From the NCBI GenBank assembly GCA_958267355.1, contig OY279575.1, positions 1,496,295-1,560,294 on the forward strand: a stretch of DNA of 64,000 nucleotides. The letters run 5' to 3'. Origin of the DNA: an uncultured Alphaproteobacteria bacterium (GTDB taxonomy: Bacteria > Pseudomonadota > Alphaproteobacteria > JALCBB01). The notes beneath the pieces were generated by a model, which saw only the letters and a program-made list of their open reading frames with translations, was not told the DNA's origin and did no database searches. Made by a program: the position numbers and the translations under genes. Positions 1 to 8,273 of the stretch are shown here, piece by piece (the stretch's first letter is position 1; every line of letters starts with the position of its first letter).

Positions 1-215
1 AAGCCTATCCGTTAAGTAGGGCGTGAAACGCCCGTGAGCAAAACGGAAGTGGAACTGCCCATAGGCGCAGGTGGTCTTGCGTCTCGCGCCCATAGTGCGG
101 CGTAGCTTGACGAGCCGCCCCAAAAGGCGGCGTAAGCCGCCGTTAAAGGGCGCGGGTAGCAAGCCAGATGCGCCCAGAGTGCCCGCAAGGGCACGTAAAA
201 AATGTTGAAGTAAAG
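1..215. other. Cluster of strong inverted repeats, possibly a structured RNA, unidentified
   Basis: Several near-perfect hairpins are packed here: 19-33 (GGGCG stem, TGAAA loop), 126-141 (GGCGGC stem, GTAA loop), 148-175 (GGGCGC stem, 16-nt loop) and 179-194 (GTGCCC stem, GCAA loop). Two loops are GNRA-type if transcribed on the plus strand. A 60-codon frame on the minus strand (12-194) overlaps the region and is probably a by-product of the stems. The 3' half of RNase P RNA was considered, because GAGCAAAAC and CAGATG resemble its conserved regions, but the ACAGAA/GGCTTA block is absent. The region lies at the window edge, so its 5' part is unseen. Confidence 0.35.
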
Positions 216-310
216 CCCGTTCCTAACCTTTTCTTTTTCGGCTTAGGAATTAGAGGAATTAGAAGGAGGCTAAGGCCTGGCACTATCGTCGCATCATAAG
301 GTGCTTGCAT

Positions 311-594
311 CAAACACAATTAGCTTGTGTTTGAAACTATGGGGCTTTTAAGCAGACTAAGGAATCAACGCCTGGCATTGACGCCGCCCCGCAAACAACA
401 TCAAAGACAATTAGCCATTACTCTAAACTATGAAGCCCAACAGCAGATTAGGGAATTAACGCTAGGCGTTGATGCTCCACGCAAGTGGCAATTAGCCATT
501 ACCCATAAACTATGGGGCTCTTAAGCAGAGTAGAGAATTAACGCTTGGCATTGACGCCGCCCCGCAAGGGGCCACGCAAGGGGCTGCGGGTGGC
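311..594 (+). repeat. Dispersed structured repeat, cluster A (three units)
   Basis: Three head-to-tail units each carry CAATTAG, then an AAACTATG core (335, 424 and 505), then AGCAGAnTA and GAATTAACGC or a close variant. The third unit ends in a GC hairpin (559-572, GCCCC stem with GCAA loop). The last unit runs into the 3' end of comM on the opposite strand and supplies its stop codon and final residues. A 65-codon open frame (327-524) is made entirely of repeat sequence and is not called as a gene. Confidence 0.85.
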
Positions 595-2262
595 GGAATG
601 GAGTTCTATGGCGGTGGCGATGGCTTCTTCTCCGAGTTCTTCTTGTTCTTGTAGGTCGGCGGCGGTGCGGGCGAGACGGAGGACTCGGTTCCAGCCACGG
701 GCGGAGAGTTCGTGGTGAAGGGCGGCGCGTTCCAACAGGGTTTGGGCAGCAGGAGTCGGTTGGGCGGCTTGTTCTAGATCGCTCCCTGTGAGGGCTGCGT
801 TGGCGAGGGGCGGGAGTCCGAGGCGGGCGGCACGGCGGGCGGCAAAAGTCCGTGCTACGCGCACACGGCTTGCCACAGACGCACTGGCTTCTCCGCCTTG
901 CATGCGGGCTAGGGTGGCAGGAGGCACGGCGGCGACTTCTATATAGATATCCACGCGGTCAAGGAAAGGTCCTGAGATGCGGGCGTTGTAATCCTCCACA
1001 CAACGCGGGAAGCGCCGACAGCGATTGCCCGGGTCAGCGGCAAAACCACAACGGCACGGATTCATCGCCGCCACCAGTTGCACCGAAGCAGGGTAGGTCA
1101 TATGGGCGGCGGCTCGGCTGACGGTAATTTCTCCTGATTCTAGGGGTTGGCGCAGGGTTTCTAAGGTAGCCCGCGAAAACTCGGGCAGTTCGTCCAAGAA
1201 CAATACGCCGCGGTGGGCAAGGGAAACTTCGCCCGGACGTGCCCGCGCTCCACCGCCCGCAAGTGCCGCCAAAGACGCCGAGTGGTGTGGGGCGCGAAAG
1301 GGGGGTCTTCTATGGGCTTGGGTTTGTGCGCTCCGCGATTGCAAGCTGTCGCGGCGCATTTCAGCAGTTTGCCCTTTGACGCTACCGACATTGACTCCTG
1401 CCAGCGAGTAGATGGTTTCCACTTCTAGCGACTCTGTTGCCGATAGGGCGGGCAGGATTCCGGGCAAGCATTCAGCCAGTAAAGATTTCCCTGCCCCAGG
1501 GGGGCCGATGAAGAGCAGGTTATGGCCGCCCGCCGCCGCCATTTCTAGGGCAAAGCGGGCTTTGTCTTGTCCTTTGACTTCTGTCAGATCGCGCAAGCCC
1601 GCCTGACGCAAGGCACGGCTGTGGCTTTGTGCGTCTGCACTGGAGTCTTCCACGACAGGCGGTAAGGGCGGAATCCGCGTGAAGGTATGGGTCGGGGGCA
1701 GAGACGAAGACTCGTCGTCAGGAGTTGATTCGCTGGGTTTATTTTTGCTCCGCATTTGTTTTACGAAAAATGCCAGCAAGCCACTCAAGCTTTCTGCCGC
1801 CAACCATTCGCTATCTGCCACCCGCGAAACTTCGTGGGCGCAAACCGCAGGCGCAATCAATTTGCGTCCTGCTTCGCGGGCGTGAAAGGCGGCAGGCAAA
1901 ACCCCTGGCACGTATGCCACCGAGCCATCCAAGCCCAGCTCGCCGAGGGCAGTGACTCCTTCTAAAAAGCCGCTTTGCACCAAACCAATTTCTGCCATCA
2001 GAGCAAGAGCAATTGGCAGGTCGTAGTGTCCGCCTTCTTTCTGTAAGTCAGCGGGGGCTAGATTCACCACCAGGCGTTTGTTGGGTAAATCCAAGCCTGC
2101 CGCCGCCAAGGCGGCACGAATCCGCTCGCGGCTTTCGGCGACTGATTTATCCGCCAGACCAACAATCGTAAAGCTCGCCAGACCCGGCAAAGCCGAAACC
2201 TGAACTTCAACCGCTAAACTCTTGGTGCCAGCAAAAGCCACAGACCAAGTTTGTGCAACCAT
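538..2262 (-). CDS. comM: YifB/ComM family Mg-chelatase-like AAA+ ATPase
   Basis: This 574-residue protein belongs to the ComM/YifB family, a hexameric AAA+ helicase that promotes branch migration when transformed DNA is integrated. The N-terminal ChlI/Lon-like domain (about 20-140) has ALPGLASFTIVGL. The AAA+ core has Walker A GPPGAGKS (253-260), Walker B GVLFLDELPEF (about 352-362) and the Cys cluster NPCRCGF...CRRFPRC. A Ser/Pro-rich linker lies at about 172-210. It is probably last in a his-hinT-dapB-comM transcription unit, with a 95-nt gap from dapB. The last 20 residues (about 555-574, ending PLRGGVNAKR) lie beyond the usual family end and are encoded by a dispersed repeat that also provides the TAA stop. 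The ATG start is supported by the conserved N-terminus. Confidence 0.95.
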   Translation of the reverse strand: MVAQTWSVAFAGTKSLAVEVQVSALPGLASFTIVGLADKSVAESRERIRAALAAAGLDLPNKRLVVNLAPADLQKEGGHYDLPIALALMAEIGLVQSGFLEGVTALGELGLDGSVAYVPGVLPAAFHAREAGRKLIAPAVCAHEVSRVADSEWLAAESLSGLLAFFVKQMRSKNKPSESTPDDESSSLPPTHTFTRIPPLPPVVEDSSADAQSHSRALRQAGLRDLTEVKGQDKARFALEMAAAGGHNLLFIGPPGAGKSLLAECLPGILPALSATESLEVETIYSLAGVNVGSVKGQTAEMRRDSLQSRSAQTQAHRRPPFRAPHHSASLAALAGGGARARPGEVSLAHRGVLFLDELPEFSRATLETLRQPLESGEITVSRAAAHMTYPASVQLVAAMNPCRCGFAADPGNRCRRFPRCVEDYNARISGPFLDRVDIYIEVAAVPPATLARMQGGEASASVASRVRVARTFAARRAARLGLPPLANAALTGSDLEQAAQPTPAAQTLLERAALHHELSARGWNRVLRLARTAADLQEQEELGEEAIATAIELHSATRSPLRGPLRGGVNAKR

Positions 2263-2357
2263 GTATGCCTTCCCTCCCCCCGTGCGGGGGCGTGTTTGTT
2301 TCTATACAGACAGCGGGTGGCGTATCTGTAAAAAACCTATTGCGTTGTGATTTTTGA

Positions 2358-3152
2358 TTAAGCGAAAAATTCCTCTGTTGTGTAGCGTCCCGCAGGCTGG
2401 GCAACCAGCCAAGCGGCAAGCCGCAAAGCCCCCGTAGCATAGATATTCCGCGCATTTGCTTGGTGCGACAAGACCAAACGCTCTTCCTCACCCGCAAAAA
2501 TCACCGAATGCTCGCCCGCGACTGTACCCCCTCGCAAAACCGCAAAGCCAAGGGTATTGGCTTGGCGCACGCCGCGTTGTCCTGCTTGGGCGGCTTGTTC
2601 TACGGCTTCGTCTGGCAGACCCCGCCCCGCCGCCGCGGCTTGTCCTAAGTGCAGGGCTGTGCCGCTTGGAGAATCACGCTTGTCGCGGTGGTGCATTTCT
2701 AAAATTTCTATATCCCAAGAGTCATCCAGAGCCGCCGCCGCTTGTCGCACCAAAAATGTCAGGAGTCCCATTCCTGTGCTGACATTTTTAGCGTGTAGAA
2801 CTGCAACTCGCTCTGCCGCCGCCGCCAAAGCCGACTCGCCTTGGGCATCTAAGCCTGTAACGCCGACCAGATAGGCGGCACTTGCTTCTGCCGCCGCTTG
2901 GGCATTAACGGCAACAGCTTCTGCCGCCGAGAAATCTATGACGATATCAGCTCCTGCGAAGGCTTGGCTTGCGCTTGCTTGGGGAATTACATCTTGGCAT
3001 TGATTGCGGGCAAGCTGGGCGGCAATGGCTTCTAACAGCTCGGCTTTGTCTAACGCCCCGCTGATTTCAAACGGCTCGCTCCGAGCCGCTTGTGCCACAA
3101 GGAGTCGCCCCATGCGGCCTGCTGCTCCTGCGATTGCCAGCTTATGTGCCAC
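2358..3152 (-). CDS. dapB: 4-hydroxy-tetrahydrodipicolinate reductase
   Basis: DapB reduces 4-hydroxy-tetrahydrodipicolinate with NAD(P)H in the diaminopimelate/lysine pathway. At 264 residues it has the usual length. The N-terminal nucleotide-binding loop GAAGRMGRLL and the catalytic/substrate motif EMHHRDKRDSPSGTAL are intact, so the enzyme should be active. The start is a GTG (3150-3152) directly before AHKLAIAGAAG; no ATG fits better. The gap to the upstream HIT gene is only 18 nt, so the two are probably co-transcribed with the his genes. Confidence 0.95.
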   Translation of the reverse strand: MAHKLAIAGAAGRMGRLLVAQAARSEPFEISGALDKAELLEAIAAQLARNQCQDVIPQASASQAFAGADIVIDFSAAEAVAVNAQAAAEASAAYLVGVTGLDAQGESALAAAAERVAVLHAKNVSTGMGLLTFLVRQAAAALDDSWDIEILEMHHRDKRDSPSGTALHLGQAAAAGRGLPDEAVEQAAQAGQRGVRQANTLGFAVLRGGTVAGEHSVIFAGEEERLVLSHQANARNIYATGALRLAAWLVAQPAGRYTTEEFFA

Positions 3153-3170
3153 GAGTCAAAATTCCTGTGC

Positions 3171-3539
3171 TTATTCTGGTTTGGCAAGGAGTCCGCCCAA
3201 GGGCGTACCCGCCAATAGGTGCAAGTGAAAGTGTGGGACTTCTTGGTGGGCATCGGCTCCGTGGTTGGAGATTAAGCGATAGCCGCTAGCGACGACTCCC
3301 GCGTCTGCCGCGACTTCGGCAACGGCACGGGCAAAACCCGAAAGCTCCGCCGCCGTTGCAGTGCTGAAAAAATCTTGTGCCGAAAGATACCGCCCCTTGG
3401 GAATAATTAAGATGTGAGTCGGAGCTTGCGGACTCAAATCACGAAACGCCAGCGCGGACTCGTTTTCAAAAACCTTGTCGCAGGGAATTTCTCCGCGCAA
3501 AATCTTGGCAAAGACATTGGTGTCGTCGTAGGGGGTCAT
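3171..3539 (-). CDS. hinT: HIT family nucleotide-binding hydrolase (HinT-like)
   Basis: A 122-residue histidine-triad protein, probably a purine nucleoside phosphoramidate hydrolase. It has the HinT N-terminus (DTNVFAKILRGEIPC), the strand ATHILIIPK and the active-site triad HFHLHLL. The start ATG at 3537-3539 overlaps the hisE stop as ATGA, which fixes the start and implies translational coupling. In alphaproteobacteria a hinT gene commonly follows hisE. Confidence 0.92.
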   Translation of the reverse strand: MTPYDDTNVFAKILRGEIPCDKVFENESALAFRDLSPQAPTHILIIPKGRYLSAQDFFSTATAAELSGFARAVAEVAADAGVVASGYRLISNHGADAHQEVPHFHLHLLAGTPLGGLLAKPE

Positions 3540-3898
3540 TGCGCTTCTTCCTTGTTGGTTGGCTCGCTGTTGGCTTTTTCTTCTCCTGCCGCAAGTCGCG
3601 CCCGCAAAACTTCCAAGACTTGGGCGGGCGGGACTTCGCGCACCGCCCACAACAAAGTCAGATGGTAGAGCAGGTCAGCCGATTCTTCTGCCAAACGCGC
3701 TGGCGACTCTGCCAAACCCGCCATTGCCGTTTCAGCGGCTTCTTCTAAGAGCTTGCGGGTGCGGTGGTGTTCGCCTTTTTCTATGAGAGACGCCGTGTAG
3801 GAGTGGCTCGGGGCTTCGCCACGGGCGGACGCTTCTATGCGCTCGCGGAGGCGGGCATAGAGTTGGTCGAGTAGCTCCTGTTGTTCGCTGTTAGACAT
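3536..3898 (-). CDS. hisE: Phosphoribosyl-ATP pyrophosphatase
   Basis: HisE hydrolyses phosphoribosyl-ATP to phosphoribosyl-AMP, the second step of histidine synthesis. From the ATG at 3898 it has 120 residues. It contains the MazG-like metal-binding pattern KLLEEAAETAMAG and ADLLYHLTLLW. The C-terminal tail GEEKANSEPTNKEEAQ is extra and low-complexity. A longer frame to 3931 reads into the upstream tandem repeat and is rejected. The stop overlaps the HIT start. It lies 236 bp downstream of hisF, and the gap contains a 12-bp tandem array. Confidence 0.92.
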   Translation of the reverse strand: MSNSEQQELLDQLYARLRERIEASARGEAPSHSYTASLIEKGEHHRTRKLLEEAAETAMAGLAESPARLAEESADLLYHLTLLWAVREVPPAQVLEVLRARLAAGEEKANSEPTNKEEAQ

Positions 3899-3930
3899 TA
3901 GAGACAAGACTGCAAGTAGACGCTTTACCA

Positions 3931-3983
3931 TGTACAGTACAACGCACAGTACAATGCAAAGTACAATCTACAACAATTTACAA
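3931..3983. repeat. 12-bp tandem array between hisF and hisE
   Basis: About four degenerate copies of a GTACAAnnCAnA unit spaced 12 bp apart lie just upstream of hisE. This is one of many short tandem arrays in the window. Confidence 0.75.
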
Positions 3984-4134
3984 AAAGACGAGCGATAAAT
4001 TGACAAGGCAAGCAAAACGCTAGGGAAACGACAAACAGGACAAGCAGACACTCTATGGAGTGCTACCACTCTGCCCATCTACCAAGTTGATAATTGCCAC
4101 TGCGTCAGCACCCGTGGCAAACGCGTTTTTCAGC

Positions 4135-5022
4135 CTATCCCATCGCCTCGCGCACGGGTAGCCCTGCCCGCCGAAATTCAGTGGCAACTGCCGCTGGCGT
4201 GGTCTCTCGGTCGTGGAAAATAGACGCCGCCAAGACCGCCGAAGCTCCACCCAGCCGCACCGCCGCTATCATATCGGCGGCACTGCCCGCTCCGCCTGAG
4301 GCAATCACAGGCACCGAGACCGCAGCCGCCACCGCCCGCAAAAGCGGCAGGTCAAACCCCGCCCGCGTACCATCTTGGTCAAACGAAGTCAGTAAAATTT
4401 CCCCCGCCCCACGAGCGACTCCTTCTTGTGCCCACGCCACCGCTTCACGCCCCGTCGCCCGCCGCCCGCCGTGAGTCAAAACTTCCCAGCCCTGACTAGG
4501 CGGTTGGTCGCTCGGCTCTTGTTTTTCACTTGGCTCTCGCCTGTCGCTTGACGCTCGCCTGTCGCTTGCACGACGCTTAGCATCAATTGCCAAGACCACA
4601 CATTGCGCTCCATTCTGTGCCGCACAGGCTTCTAGCAGTTCAGGCTGTGCCACCGCCGCACTATTCACCGATACCTTGTCGGCTCCCGCACAGAGCAGGG
4701 CGCGCATATCGGCAGGAGTCGCCACACCACCCCCCGCCAAAAGCGGGACAAAACAAACTTCCGCCACCCGCTCCAAGACTTGGATCAGGGGTTTGCGCCC
4801 CTTGTGGCTGGCGGTGATGTCTAAAAAGCAAATTTCATCGGCGCCATGTTCAGAATAGAATTGCGCTACCTGTTGGGCGTCTCCCGCATCACGCAAATTT
4901 TGAAACTTAACCCCTTTGACAACCCGCCCCTCGGCGATATCCAAACAGGGAATAATCCGCACCGCCGTAGAAGCAGGAAACACAGGATTTGTTTCCCCAG
5001 CCGCTTTTGCTTGCCCCGCCAT
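4135..5022 (-). CDS. hisF: Imidazole glycerol phosphate synthase cyclase subunit
   Basis: HisF uses ammonia from HisH to form imidazole glycerol phosphate and AICAR. It is a beta/alpha-barrel with catalytic Asp28 ([13 protein letters not shown]) and Asp147 (VLAIDAKR), and phosphate-binding loops LLAGGG and ASGGAG. The ATG at 5022 overlaps the hisA stop as TAATG and gives 295 residues, against roughly 250-260 in the family. The excess is a 20-residue N-terminal lead and a Ser/Arg/Glu-rich insert right after Asp147 (about 151-177). That insert is encoded by degenerate tandem repeats (4505-4575) and sits on the loop after the catalytic strand. The core motifs are intact, so the protein is probably functional. 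Confidence 0.94.
   Translation of the reverse strand: MAGQAKAAGETNPVFPASTAVRIIPCLDIAEGRVVKGVKFQNLRDAGDAQQVAQFYSEHGADEICFLDITASHKGRKPLIQVLERVAEVCFVPLLAGGGVATPADMRALLCAGADKVSVNSAAVAQPELLEACAAQNGAQCVVLAIDAKRRASDRRASSDRREPSEKQEPSDQPPSQGWEVLTHGGRRATGREAVAWAQEGVARGAGEILLTSFDQDGTRAGFDLPLLRAVAAAVSVPVIASGGAGSAADMIAAVRLGGASAVLAASIFHDRETTPAAVATEFRRAGLPVREAMG
4505..4575. repeat. In-frame tandem repeat inside hisF
   Basis: Degenerate copies of CTCGCCTGTCGCTTG and relatives, read in frame as Ser-Asp-Arg-Arg/Ser-Glu-Lys-type units, make up the HisF insertion after the second catalytic Asp. Confidence 0.75.
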
Positions 5023-5795
5023 TACTTTTGCCCGTCTTCTTGGTGCCAAGAATTGCGTAGAGCCACCGCTTCCTGGGGCTTGATCGTTCCTTCATACAAA
5101 GCACGACCCAGAATGGCACCTGCAATCTTTCCTGTTGCCCGCAAGCGTGCCAAATCACGCAGAGTCGCCACACCCCCCGCCACCACCACAGGCAAACTTG
5201 TTGTCGCGGCAAAGGCAGCGGCAGAGTCCGCATCCACACCGCTACCCGTACCATCACGCAAGATTTCTGTGCGCACCAAGCCCCCAGCCCCTAAATCTTC
5301 AGCCCGCCGCACCACATCTTCTGCCGTCAGGCTAGACTCTTCTTGCCAGCCCTTGTCAGCAACCCGTACCCCCCGCAGATCCACCGAAACCCAAATCTGC
5401 GCCCCAAAACGTTTGGTCAGACGAGCAAAAACTTCAGGCTCCCGTATCACCACAGTAGAAAGCAAAAGCCGTTGCACACCCGCTTCTAACCACGTTTCGG
5501 CAACGCGTTCAGAGCGTATCCCACCACCCAGCTGCACCGGCAAAGAAGTGTTACGAAGAATTTGCAAAATCTGCTGACGGTTTTCGCCGCCCGTAGCTGT
5601 GCCTGTCGCCGCGTCTGCTTGGCGGGCTAGGGCTGCGTCCAAATCAACAATATGCAGATAGGAAAACCCTGCGCTGGTAAATTCTTCCACGCGGGCGAGG
5701 GGATCATCTCCGTATCGGGTTTCCGCATCGGCTTGCCCTTGGCGCAGACGCACCACCCGACCACCGCGTAAATCAATGGCGGGGTAAAGCTCCAT
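5022..5795 (-). CDS. hisA: ProFAR isomerase
   Basis: HisA performs the Amadori isomerisation of ProFAR to PRFAR, the substrate of HisF/HisH. It has 257 residues. The N-terminus MELYPAIDLRGGRVVRLRQG carries catalytic Asp8, and VSVDLRG carries the second Asp. Phosphate-binding motifs QLGGGIR and VVAGGVAT are present. Both ends overlap neighbours by one base (TAATG with the GNAT stop, TAATG with the hisF start), indicating tight translational coupling. Confidence 0.96.
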   Translation of the reverse strand: MELYPAIDLRGGRVVRLRQGQADAETRYGDDPLARVEEFTSAGFSYLHIVDLDAALARQADAATGTATGGENRQQILQILRNTSLPVQLGGGIRSERVAETWLEAGVQRLLLSTVVIREPEVFARLTKRFGAQIWVSVDLRGVRVADKGWQEESSLTAEDVVRRAEDLGAGGLVRTEILRDGTGSGVDADSAAAFAATTSLPVVVAGGVATLRDLARLRATGKIAGAILGRALYEGTIKPQEAVALRNSWHQEDGQK

Positions 5796-6373
5796 TACTT
5801 TTTGTCCTGTCGGCTTTGGCGTGGATCATCAAGCGTCAAAACATAGTGATGCCCCGAAACCCAATTGCCCCCCAAGCGGGCATAGTGCGGATTGACTCCC
5901 CAGTTCTGGTAGCCGCGTTGGGCAAAGGTGCGCCGCGCCCGCTCTTGGGTCTCGCGCAGACTCAACTCTAAAGCGAAAAGCCCCGACTCAAGCGCACAGG
6001 CTTCGGCTTCTTCCAAAAGCCTTGCCCCGAGTCCGAGTCCGCGGGCCCAGGAGGCAACAAAGAAAGTCGTAATCTCGCCAATTAACCTTTGCGCTTCATT
6101 GTTGCTCGGACGAAACCACAGCTGTACCGAGCCGCAAACAGCACCATCCAACTTGGCAATAAAAAGTCGCGCTTCAGGAATCAGCAAAACACCACGCCAA
6201 TAGAGCCGCATCACTTCGTGCGTAGGCGGACGCAACCAGCCAAACCCGCCATCGTTGCGAATTGCATCAGTCGCCGCTTCCACCAGCTCTTCAAGCTCGT
6301 TGGCAGAAAGCGAACGCGCTTCAGCGACTTCTAGCGACACCGAAGCAGGCGTAGCAGTAGGCGCAGTTTCCAT
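5795..6373 (-). CDS. GNAT family N-acetyltransferase between hisH and hisA
   Basis: This protein of about 192 residues has the GNAT fold signature: acetyl-CoA loop SWARGLGLGARLLEEAE, a preceding strand ITTFFVA, and a C-terminal TFAQRGYQNWGV. The substrate cannot be inferred. The ATG at 6373 is chosen because the frame upstream has only a TTG. The stop overlaps the hisA start, so it is co-translated with the histidine genes. Such a gene between hisH and hisA may be a passenger or may have a role in the pathway. Confidence 0.85.
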   Translation of the reverse strand: METAPTATPASVSLEVAEARSLSANELEELVEAATDAIRNDGGFGWLRPPTHEVMRLYWRGVLLIPEARLFIAKLDGAVCGSVQLWFRPSNNEAQRLIGEITTFFVASWARGLGLGARLLEEAEACALESGLFALELSLRETQERARRTFAQRGYQNWGVNPHYARLGGNWVSGHHYVLTLDDPRQSRQDKK

Positions 6374-6461
6374 GTCAAACCCCGAGTCAAACCCCAACAA
6401 AAAGAACAGCAAAAAATCCCTCGCCCAAGTTTAGCCCAATCCGCCGCTCCGCAAAGCCCCA

Positions 6462-7124
6462 TCAAGCCAAAACCACAGGAGAAAGAAATCTCGCCAGAAA
6501 CGCCATACCCGCCGCTCCACTTTTTTCAGGGTGAAACTGCGCCCCCCAGACACGGTGGGGGGAAGTGTCTCCGATGAGGGCAGGGGTGTCGGCGGGGCGG
6601 GCATGCCGCGTGGTCGCAAGGACACAAGAAGAGTCACGAGCCGCAAAAGCAAAGCCGTGGGCGAAGTAAAACCATTCCTTGGCGGGCAGAAGCGGATTGC
6701 CACGAGTCGGGGTGACAAGACTCCAGCCCATACGCGGCACCCGTAAGGAATGTGGGGCGGCTTGGTCTGGGTCTTGTGTTTCCTGTGCCAAGGCTTCTAC
6801 CTGCCCGCCAATCCAGCCAAGACCTGCGGATCTACCGTGTTCGAGTCCTATCTCCGCCATAAGCTGCATGCCAACACAAATGCCAAGGATCGGCACCCCC
6901 GCCGCCCGTTGCGCTTCCAGAGCCGCCACAAGCTGTGGCTCGGCAAACAAACGCGAAGCAAGAGCCGCAAAAGCTCCCACCCCAGGCAAGATAATGCGCT
7001 CGGCTTGACCAACTGCGGCAGGGTCGCGGCCAACATCTAAGCAGGCTTCAGGAGCCACACGGCGCACCGCTTGCGCAACCGAACGCAAATTGCCGCTCGC
7101 CAAATCAACGATATAGACCCGCAT
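6462..7124 (-). CDS. hisH: Imidazole glycerol phosphate synthase glutaminase subunit
   Basis: HisH hydrolyses glutamine and channels ammonia to HisF. It is a 220-residue class I glutamine amidotransferase with nucleophile Cys in GICVGMQLM and the His/Glu pair in AQFHPEKSG. The N-terminus VYIVDLASGNLRSV and the oxyanion strand ILPGVGAF are canonical. It is the first his gene visible in this unit; hisB, which often precedes it in alphaproteobacteria, is not here. An 88-nt gap separates it from the GNAT gene. Confidence 0.95.
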   Translation of the reverse strand: MRVYIVDLASGNLRSVAQAVRRVAPEACLDVGRDPAAVGQAERIILPGVGAFAALASRLFAEPQLVAALEAQRAAGVPILGICVGMQLMAEIGLEHGRSAGLGWIGGQVEALAQETQDPDQAAPHSLRVPRMGWSLVTPTRGNPLLPAKEWFYFAHGFAFAARDSSCVLATTRHARPADTPALIGDTSPHRVWGAQFHPEKSGAAGMAFLARFLSPVVLA

Positions 7125-7133
7125 AGCTTGTCC

Positions 7134-7293
7134 TTAGTTTTACCCTTAGTTTTTATCCCTAGTTTTTACCCCTTGTGCCTAGCTCTAGTGCCTGGCTCTA
7201 GTGCTTGCTCCTAGCGTCTGCTCCTAGATTTAGATTCTGCCCCTGTGTTTGCCCCTAGTGTCTGGCTCTAGTTTCTGGCTCTAGTGTCTGCCT
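7134..7293. repeat. 13-bp tandem array between the EamA gene and hisH
   Basis: About twelve degenerate 13-bp units of the type TAGTGCCTGGCTC fill the whole gap. The last unit contains the stop codon (7281-7283) of the EamA-type transporter, so unit and stop are in register. Confidence 0.85.
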
Positions 7294-8261
7294 TGGGGTG
7301 TTGCCGAAGTGATCCGTCCGCGGACAATCAACTCACGGCGCACCACATACCAAGTCGCGGCAAAAATCATCACCGCCCCCGCCCAAGTTGCAGGCTCGGT
7401 GGACTCAGCAAAAAACAGCCACGCCGCAAAAGCCGTCAGGGGCAGACGCAGATAATCAAACATCATAACAAAACTCACTTCTGCCGCCCGCACAGCCCGA
7501 GTGCCCGCCAAAGCACCGATGGTGCCGAAGAACGCCGCAAAGACCAAAGCACACCACGCCGTCAATGAAATCGAAGCCTGCCACACCCAAAGCGCCAAAG
7601 GCGCAATCAATAAACAGCCCCAACAGTGATGCCAAAAAAGAATTTTGCCTGGCGGGTCGTAGGCAGACATTTTTTTAATCAGAATTGTCGCACCCGCAAA
7701 TAAAGCCGCCGAGATGACAGGCAAAGCCATTTCAGGAACAATTTCTCCGCCCCACGGTTGGGCGATAACAACGACTCCGAAAAAGCCGAAGACCAGAGCC
7801 CAAAACCGCCGCCAGCGAAACCGCTCGCCCAGAAACAAGAGCGCAAAGATGGCAGTAAAAAGCGGCACGGTGAAGTTGAGCGACACAGCTTGAGCAAGCG
7901 GGAGCAAGGCAAGCGAAAAGAAATACAGCAAGCCTGCGCTCACGCCCAAGGCGGCACGGAAAAACATCAGCCACGGACGCCGCGGGCGGCGGACAACTCC
8001 TTCGTGGCGCAAAGCCCACGGCAGGAGAAAGAAAAAGCCAAAAAGCATCCGCAAAAAGAAAATCTGCTGTGGCGGAAGTTCTTCGCTCGCCAAACGCACC
8101 AGTGCAACCATCAGGGTGAAGGTAGTCGCCGCCACGCACATATAGAAGACCGCCAAACGCGGATTCCCCGCACCTTGGACGCGCATACCGTGTCCGAAAA
8201 GCAGTGCGCGTCCGCGGCGTAGGACACGCGGCAGCTTGTGTAGCGTTTCAGCGGAAAGCAT
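7281..8261 (-). CDS. EamA/DMT superfamily membrane transporter
   Basis: A 326-residue inner-membrane protein with about ten hydrophobic segments in two halves, each resembling an EamA (DUF6) domain: AVFYMCVAATTFTLMVALVRL starts the first and LPVISAALFAGATILIKKM the second. The cargo is unknown; relatives export metabolites or S-adenosylmethionine. A basic N-terminal lead (about 30 residues) precedes the first helix. Its TAG stop lies inside a 13-bp tandem array. Confidence 0.85.
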   Translation of the reverse strand: MLSAETLHKLPRVLRRGRALLFGHGMRVQGAGNPRLAVFYMCVAATTFTLMVALVRLASEELPPQQIFFLRMLFGFFFLLPWALRHEGVVRRPRRPWLMFFRAALGVSAGLLYFFSLALLPLAQAVSLNFTVPLFTAIFALLFLGERFRWRRFWALVFGFFGVVVIAQPWGGEIVPEMALPVISAALFAGATILIKKMSAYDPPGKILFWHHCWGCLLIAPLALWVWQASISLTAWCALVFAAFFGTIGALAGTRAVRAAEVSFVMMFDYLRLPLTAFAAWLFFAESTEPATWAGAVMIFAATWYVVRRELIVRGRITSATPQGRH

Positions 8262-8273
8262 AGACTCCGCGCT

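Noticed and set aside
1..215. 3' half of RNase P RNA
   Set aside because: GAGCAAAAC and CAGATG resemble its conserved regions III and IV, but the universal ACAGAA...GGCTTA block near the 3' end is missing.
327..524. 65-codon open frame
   Set aside because: It consists wholly of dispersed-repeat sequence and starts with GTG without a ribosome binding site.
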